Assembly (NCBI GenBank): GCA_030648695.1
Contig: JAUSHG010000012.1
Span: 1 to 6,798 of the forward strand
DNA: 6,798 nucleotides
DNA from: a bacterium
GTDB lineage: Bacteria > Patescibacteriota > Minisyncoccia > Phycocordibacterales > UBA10002
Reading direction: 5' to 3'
Shown here: positions 3,655-6,798 of the stretch, one piece after another
Numbering within the stretch: position 1 is the first letter of the stretch
Layout: each line of letters starts with the position of its first letter
Notes under the pieces: model-generated
What the model saw: the letters and a program-made list of their open reading frames with translations, nothing else
What the model was told of the DNA's origin: nothing
Databases searched by the model: none
Position numbers and translations under genes: made by a program

Positions 3655-4557
3655 ATGCACATCACGGCAAATGAAGTCAAAAAGTTTCAGCGCACGGTCT
3701 CTGACTACTACAAAAAGAATAAGCGTGCATTTCCGTGGCGTCCTCCACAGCTTTTGCTACGGAAGGATGGAAGAGCCGACCCGTATAAGATTTTGGTTTC
3801 GGAAATTATGCTCCAGCAGACGCAGGCAGACCGAGTTGTCCCGTTTTTCAATGCGTTTATGAAGAAGTTTCCAACCGTGAAGGCACTCGCAAAGGGGCCG
3901 CAGGCCGAGGTGTTGAAGAGTTGGCAGGGACTTGGCTACAACCGCCGTGCACTCAATCTGAAACGCGCGGCGGAAAGAATAGTCAGCGAGTTCGGGGGAG
4001 TCGTACCCGCCACATTGGACGAACTTGATTCCCTTCCGGGAGTGGGACGGTACACTGCAGGAGCGGTGCTTGCGTTTTCACACAATCTGCCGAGCGCTTT
4101 TATTGAAACCAACATCCGGAGCGTGTATCTGCATTTCTTCTTTAAAAATCGCGAGAACGTGCGTGATGCAGAGATTTTGGAACTTGTGGAGCAGACGCTT
4201 CCGAACAAGGTTCAATCAAGGTCTTACCTTTTTCCCGATTCAAGGTCAGACCTTACGAAGGTTGAACCTTGTTCAGTAAGAGAGTGGTATGCCGCACTGA
4301 TGGACTATGGGGCAATGCTTAAGGAGACAATCGGCAATCCAAACCCCCGAAGTGCGCATTACGGAAAACAGAAAGCATTTAAGGGTTCGCGCAGAGAATT
4401 GCGCGGAGAGATTTTGCGTAAAGCAGGAAAGGGTCTTATCTCTGCGCGGGATTTTACATCTTCTGCGGCCGCCCACTTTTCTGTTTCAATGGTGCTAAAC
4501 GAGCTTACACATGAAGGTTTCCTGCGAAAACAAGGGCAAAAGTTTGGTCTGGCATAA
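3655..4557 (+). CDS. mutY: MutY-like adenine DNA glycosylase without iron-sulfur cluster, with an in-frame palindromic insertion
   Basis: A 300-residue HhH-GPD protein that should excise adenine mispaired with 8-oxoguanine. Typical MutY blocks are FPWR (26-29), PYKILVSEIMLQQTQADRV (43-61, catalytic Glu50), FPTVKALAKG, WQGLGYNRRALNLKRAA and the helix-hairpin-helix LPGVGRYTAGAV (127-138). At the position of the catalytic Asp in E. coli (LDGNV) this protein has Glu151 in FIETNIRSV. After LMDYGAMLK (215-223), where relatives have the four 4Fe-4S cysteines, there are none; instead residues 245-300 look like a small winged helix. The 8-oxoG-recognising NUDIX-like domain is absent. Residues about 184-207 (NKVQSRSYLFPDSRSDLTKV and onward) are extra, encoded by a palindrome-rich insert. 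It starts 8 bases after the toxin gene with no Shine-Dalgarno site. Confidence 0.85.
   Translation: MHITANEVKKFQRTVSDYYKKNKRAFPWRPPQLLLRKDGRADPYKILVSEIMLQQTQADRVVPFFNAFMKKFPTVKALAKGPQAEVLKSWQGLGYNRRALNLKRAAERIVSEFGGVVPATLDELDSLPGVGRYTAGAVLAFSHNLPSAFIETNIRSVYLHFFFKNRENVRDAEILELVEQTLPNKVQSRSYLFPDSRSDLTKVEPCSVREWYAALMDYGAMLKETIGNPNPRSAHYGKQKAFKGSRRELRGEILRKAGKGLISARDFTSSAAAHFSVSMVLNELTHEGFLRKQGQKFGLA
4203..4274 (+). repeat. In-frame palindromic element inserted in mutY
   Basis: The ends are a perfect 13-bp inverted repeat: GAACAAGGTTCAA (4203-4215) and TTGAACCTTGTTC (4262-4274). Inside and overlapping are three 13-base palindromes of the form AAGGTnnnACCTT at 4218-4230, 4242-4254 and 4258-4270. 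The unit is 72 bases, exactly 24 codons, with no stop in the mutY frame. It falls between two helices of the glycosylase fold where related proteins have a short loop. This resembles the way Rickettsia palindromic elements sit inside protein genes. No similar copy was seen elsewhere in the window. Confidence 0.7.
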
Positions 4558-4575
4558 GCGTTTCACATCTACAGA

Positions 4576-4616
4576 TACGAAAATACGAATTATACAAATA
4601 TACGAATGGCTACGAA
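4576..4616. repeat. Array of short TACGAA repeats upstream of the RNHCP gene
   Basis: TACGAA occurs at 4576, 4584, 4601 and 4611, with a variant TACAAA at 4593, giving five units at spacings of 8, 9, 8 and 10 bases in an AT-rich gap between mutY and the RNHCP gene. The last two units overlap a five-codon frame (ATG 4606 to TGA 4621-4623) that ends over the RNHCP ATG. Role unknown; it may be a simple repeat or a regulator site. Confidence 0.5.
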
Positions 4617-4619
4617 TAT

Positions 4620-4916
4620 ATGAGTTTTACACGAACAATTGAAGATTTTAAGTGCGAAAGGTGCGGCGCCGAGGTCAAAGGCACCGGCTACACGAATCAT
4701 TGCCCGAAGTGTCTGTGGAGCAAGCATGTTGATGTGGAGCCCGGAGACCGCGCGGCAACATGCGCAGGTCTCATGGAGCCCGTTGCGGTGGCGCAGAAAA
4801 AAGGGGAGTGGGTGATTGAACAGCGTTGTACAAAGTGCGGATTCACGCGCAATCAAAGCGCGCAGAAGGAGGACAACTTAGAGGTGATAATTGAACTTAG
4901 TCGGGGCAAATCCTAA
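4620..4916 (+). CDS. RNHCP-domain zinc-ribbon protein
   Basis: A 98-residue protein that matches the RNHCP domain nearly end to end: CERCG (12-16), TNHCPKCLWSKHVDVEPGDR (25-44), AATCAGLMEPVAV (46-58), GEWVIEQRC (62-70) and TKCGF (71-75). The family name comes from an Arg-Asn-His-Cys-Pro motif; here the first residue is Thr. Cys12/Cys15, Cys28/Cys31 and Cys70/Cys73 form three CxxC pairs, with a lone Cys48, suggesting bound zinc. The biochemical role of the family is not known to me; a nucleic-acid-related role is a guess. The gene follows mutY by 62 bases and has no clear Shine-Dalgarno site. The only reasonable start is ATG 4620. It could share the mutY transcript. Confidence 0.85.
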   Translation: MSFTRTIEDFKCERCGAEVKGTGYTNHCPKCLWSKHVDVEPGDRAATCAGLMEPVAVAQKKGEWVIEQRCTKCGFTRNQSAQKEDNLEVIIELSRGKS

Positions 4917-4927
4917 CTCCCTCTCAA

Positions 4928-4951
4928 TCTCCCTCTTTTCTAAGAGGGAGA
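4928..4951. terminator. Hairpin between convergent genes, possible bidirectional terminator
   Basis: A perfect 10-bp stem (4928-4937 with 4942-4951) and a 4-base loop lie between the stops of the RNHCP gene (+) and the protease gene (-). The arms are pure pyrimidine and nearly pure purine, like the hairpins at 1161-1196 and 186-366. No T-tract follows on either strand, so intrinsic termination is uncertain. Confidence 0.45.
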
Positions 4952-4960
4952 GGAAAGAAG

Positions 4961-6340
4961 TCATTGATTGTTACGGTTTACTTCGTCAATGAGGAGTTTG
5001 CTTAGCGCGGGAACGGTTCCCGTGTTGAAGTTTTCGGCAAACTGCGCGAAATTGCCCGCGGCAAGAAAGGAGAACATACTCTGGCTGTTTTGTTCCATGA
5101 AGCTTTTGTTTATGTGGGCGAAGGTAACGATGTTTACATTGCGCTCCCCGGTGGTCTTGCCGTCGGAAGCGGTCGCGACAATGCCAAGAAGCCGCCCGGA
5201 CTCATCCACGGCTCCGCCGCCGGATGCTCCGTGCTGGGCAAGCGGAGAACCCGCAACTCCGACTACGTCACGTGACGTGCCGTCAAAAGAATACACGTCG
5301 GTAACCGTGCCCTGTGAGGACAGAGGGTAGAGGTCGCGCTGAATAGCGATGCCGCTCAAAAATCCGGCGGCATATCCTGCCACAAGCACCTGTTGTCCCT
5401 TTTGTACCGCATCAGAGGCGTTGAGGGGAGGTAGCGAAGGGAAGGTTGCGGGAAGCGGAAGCGTTTCCGGATTGACGCTTTCGGTGATAAGGAGGAGCGC
5501 GTAGTCGTGCTTGCCGCTCCCGGTCGGACTTTCGTCCTGGATTTTCGCGGCATTCGCTTCCACCCACTGCGGCGGAATGTAGAGGAGTTTCGCACGGTAG
5601 CGGTTTGTGGCCGGGGCGCCTGTTCGTACTGTACAGCTTACAAAATCAGGCACCGCGTAATCTTTGAGCAGATAATACTGCGCCACATGCGCGGAGGTGA
5701 GAATCACTCCGCGCGGGTCAATAATAACGCCGCTTCCGGAGAGCGGGTTGAAGGAGCCGGAGCGCAGTGTGGTACAGATGATGTTGACGAGCGCGTCGCG
5801 CGTTTTGCGGTTTACCTCATCAAACGAAAGAGGAGTTGGTGCGGGTATTGGGAGCGGTGTGATAACGGAAATGGGAGGAAGAGATTGAATGAGAGGAGCT
5901 GGAACGGGTGTTAGTGTGGCAAGCATCACATTCAACTTTGCACGAGTGAGTTCACCCACTCTGCCGGTACCGACAGAAAGAAAGGAGGGAAGAAGCACCT
6001 CGGAAGCATATCTATTCTGAAATTTGATGACAGCCGCTTTGGTTTTTGCTCCGAAGTAATTTGTTTCATCCCCTTTCACTCCGACTGCGGTCAACGGGTC
6101 GCGGTTGAGCAGTATCTGGAGAAACCGGACATCTGTTCCTCGGTTGCCAAGATTCAGGGTACGCGTGAAGCGGAAAGTAAGGGGAATATCGGATACGGTT
6201 GGAGAGACGGACAGGCGTGCAATCTGTGCTTTGATGGCGTCAATGCTTGCCTGCAATTCCGCTCCCGTTTGTGCGTTGGCAGGTAATTGGAATTCGGCAA
6301 GCAATAAAACTACTATGGTGCTGAAAAACAAAGATTTCAT
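4961..6340 (-). CDS. Secreted trypsin-like serine protease with N-terminal peptidoglycan-binding domain
   Basis: A 459-residue exported protein. Residues 1-23 form a signal peptide (a Lys, a hydrophobic core FFSTIVVLLLAEF, and probable cleavage after ANA). A short helix (26-43) precedes a peptidoglycan-binding type 1 domain (about 58-140) with LNLGNRGTDVRFLQILLNRD, YFGAKTKAAVIKFQNRY and TGRVGELTRAKLN. A proline-rich linker (144-170) leads to a chymotrypsin-fold protease with His218 in TSAHVA, Asp279 in KHDYALL and Ser373 in GASGGGAVD, so the catalytic triad is complete. There is no PDZ domain, unlike DegP/HtrA; the C-terminal 45 residues look helical. Its place is probably the cell wall or surface; the substrate is unknown. 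A TATACT box ends 8 bases before the ATG, implying an almost leaderless mRNA. The gene stands alone. Confidence 0.9.
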   Translation of the reverse strand: MKSLFFSTIVVLLLAEFQLPANAQTGAELQASIDAIKAQIARLSVSPTVSDIPLTFRFTRTLNLGNRGTDVRFLQILLNRDPLTAVGVKGDETNYFGAKTKAAVIKFQNRYASEVLLPSFLSVGTGRVGELTRAKLNVMLATLTPVPAPLIQSLPPISVITPLPIPAPTPLSFDEVNRKTRDALVNIICTTLRSGSFNPLSGSGVIIDPRGVILTSAHVAQYYLLKDYAVPDFVSCTVRTGAPATNRYRAKLLYIPPQWVEANAAKIQDESPTGSGKHDYALLLITESVNPETLPLPATFPSLPPLNASDAVQKGQQVLVAGYAAGFLSGIAIQRDLYPLSSQGTVTDVYSFDGTSRDVVGVAGSPLAQHGASGGGAVDESGRLLGIVATASDGKTTGERNVNIVTFAHINKSFMEQNSQSMFSFLAAGNFAQFAENFNTGTVPALSKLLIDEVNRNNQ

Positions 6341-6348
6341 TGGACGTC

Positions 6349-6354
6349 AGTATA
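6349..6354 (-). promoter_or_regulatory. -10 box of the protease gene, near-leaderless start
   Basis: TATACT on the minus strand (6354-6349) lies 8 bases before the ATG, so transcription should begin at 6342-6341, one or two bases before the start codon. No convincing -35 box is seen (best TTCCGG, 18 bases upstream) and there is no Shine-Dalgarno site. Confidence 0.45.
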
Positions 6355-6434
6355 CAATATCCGGTGCTCGTGCCGGAACACACAAAACCGGAAATGTATG
6401 GTAGGATTTTTTCACACTCTCGCCTTCGCGGCAC

Positions 6435-6449
6435 GCGGGCTTTGCCCGC
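6435..6449. other. GC-rich hairpin upstream of tRNA-Gly
   Basis: A perfect 6-bp stem GCGGGC/GCCCGC with loop TTT. Bases 6443-6449 (TGCCCGC) are identical to the 3' acceptor strand of the tRNA (6538-6544) and complementary to its 5' acceptor strand (6475-6481). It may be a processing hairpin, a competing fold or a remnant of an older tRNA end. The rest of 6341-6474 shows only the protease -10 box and weak GC-rich stems. Confidence 0.35.
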
Positions 6450-6474
6450 CGTAGCTCGCTTTGGCAGAGCAGAA

Positions 6475-6545
6475 GCGGGCATGGTTTAGTGGTAAAACGA
6501 CAGTTTTCCAAACTGTAGTCGGGGTTTCGATTACCCCTGCCCGCA
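6475..6545 (+). tRNA. tRNA-Gly (anticodon UCC)
   Basis: A full cloverleaf can be drawn: acceptor 6475-6481 with 6538-6544 (GCGGGCA/TGCCCGC, 7 bp), D stem 6484-6487/6495-6498, anticodon stem 6500-6504/6512-6516 with loop TTTCCAA and anticodon TCC at 6507-6509, T stem 6521-6525/6533-6537 with loop TTCGATT. The discriminator base is A6545. CCA is not encoded and must be added by a nucleotidyltransferase. UCC reads GGA and, by wobble, GGG glycine codons. It is followed closely by a strong terminator. Confidence 0.95.
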
Positions 6546-6562
6546 TTTTGAGAGATTTTACA

Positions 6563-6594
6563 ACACAAAACCCGCCGAGAGGCGGGTTTTGTGT
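6563..6594 (+). terminator. Strong hairpin terminator after tRNA-Gly
   Basis: A perfect 14-bp stem (6563-6576 with 6581-6594) with loop GAGA; the 3' arm contains TTTT and is followed by TTGTCT. It lies 17 bases after the tRNA. Because the stem is symmetrical and carries an A-run on the left arm (T-run on the opposite strand), it can also stop transcription of the HU gene coming from the right. Confidence 0.85.
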
Positions 6595-6598
6595 TTGT

Positions 6599-6627
6599 CT
6601 GGATCCCCGCCTGCGCGGGGATGACAG
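6599..6627. repeat. Small interspersed palindrome of the GTCATCCCCGC...GCGGGGATCCAG type
   Basis: An 8-bp perfect stem ATCCCCGC/GCGGGGAT (6603-6610/6615-6622) with loop CTGC, flanked by CTGG on the left and GACAG on the right. The minus-strand sequence closely resembles the dispersed palindromes built on GTCATTCCCGC...GCGGGAATCCAG known from Neisseria (dRS3) and seen in other bacteria, here with C in place of T in the stem. It sits in the 3' region of the HU gene and may help end its transcript. Confidence 0.6.
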
Positions 6628-6658
6628 AAAATATAGTCGCTTCACTCCTTATTTTGTG

Positions 6659-6798
6659 TCACTTCACCGCGTCTTTGAGTGCCTTGGCGGCTCGGAACTT
6701 CGGAACCTTCATAGCCGGAACGGAGACCATCTCGCCTGTGCGGGGGTTGCGTGCCTGACGGGCGGCGCGCTGTTTGACCGAGAAAATGCCGAGTCCTG
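6659..6798 (-). CDS. HU/IHF-family DNA-binding protein, C-terminal part (5' end outside window)
   Basis: The last 45 codons are present, ending with TGA at 6661-6659. The sequence GLGIFSVKQRAARQARNPRT followed by GEMVSVPAMKVPKFRAAKAL and KDAVK is the HU-family signature: G.F.V..R.AR.GRNP.TGE...I.A...P.F.AGKALKDAV. The RNPRTGE segment forms the tip of the beta arm that inserts into the DNA minor groove, with the proline that kinks DNA retained. HU packs and bends DNA in the nucleoid and is abundant. An alanine (RQARNP) replaces the usual glycine before RNP. The N-terminal dimerisation helices lie outside the window, so HU and IHF subunits cannot be told apart. Confidence 0.92.
   Translation of the reverse strand, partial: GLGIFSVKQRAARQARNPRTGEMVSVPAMKVPKFRAAKALKDAVK

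Noticed and set aside
4968..5914. Several + strand ORFs opposite the protease gene
   Set aside because: They lie entirely antisense to a gene with a full signal peptide, binding domain and catalytic triad, and show no domain features.
6475..6545. UGA recoded as glycine, as in some CPR groups
   Set aside because: The anticodon is UCC, the standard glycine one, and TGA acts as the normal stop of several genes here, such as the HigB-like toxin and the HU gene.
6412..6645. Minus strand ORFs across the tRNA region
   Set aside because: They read through a well-formed tRNA, its terminator and a palindrome, so they are not credible genes.

Overview
The window most resembles a chromosomal segment of a Candidate Phyla Radiation (Patescibacteria/Parcubacteria-like) bacterium. 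The grounds are the gene content: a TrmB-type regulator, an RNHCP zinc-ribbon protein, DNA glycosylases without the usual iron-sulfur cluster, a secreted peptidoglycan-binding trypsin-like protease, short intergenic hairpins and few Shine-Dalgarno sites. This placement is inferred from gene content only. Stop codons are standard: TGA ends several genes, so there is no sign of UGA recoding.

Layout. 1-168 is the 3' end of an endonuclease III-like gene (+). 169-393 has no gene but holds four hairpins inside one long closing stem (186-366). 394-1019 (-) is a HigBA-type toxin-antitoxin operon with a near-consensus promoter and a palindromic operator. 1139-1207 is a strong hairpin behind the next gene, a TrmB-family regulator (1211-1951, -), whose promoter places transcription start on the ATG. 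Divergent from it, 2075-2872 (+) encodes an unrecognised protein whose C-terminal two thirds is a tandem duplication of a ribbon-helix-helix-like unit; a textbook terminator follows.

2929-3646 (+) is a RelBE-type toxin-antitoxin module. Its mRNA leader carries a 13-bp inverted repeat whose 3' arm runs into the antitoxin start codon. A short leader ORF with its own ribosome binding site ends in an ATGA overlap with that start. mutY follows after 8 bases and carries an in-frame, palindrome-rich 72-base insertion. An RNHCP-domain gene comes next, preceded by a TACGAA repeat array. Convergent with it is a signal-peptide/PG-binding/trypsin-like protease (4961-6340, -).

The right end holds tRNA-Gly(UCC), a strong terminator, a small interspersed palindrome and the 3' end of an HU-family gene (-).

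The window combines DNA repair (Nth-like, MutY), two autoregulated toxin-antitoxin modules, two regulators and an exported protease. No CRISPR array, transposase or phage structural gene is visible. The most notable signals are the palindromic insertion in mutY, the hairpin and leader-ORF control of the relB-like gene, promoters that predict leaderless mRNAs, and the duplicated ribbon-helix-helix-like protein.
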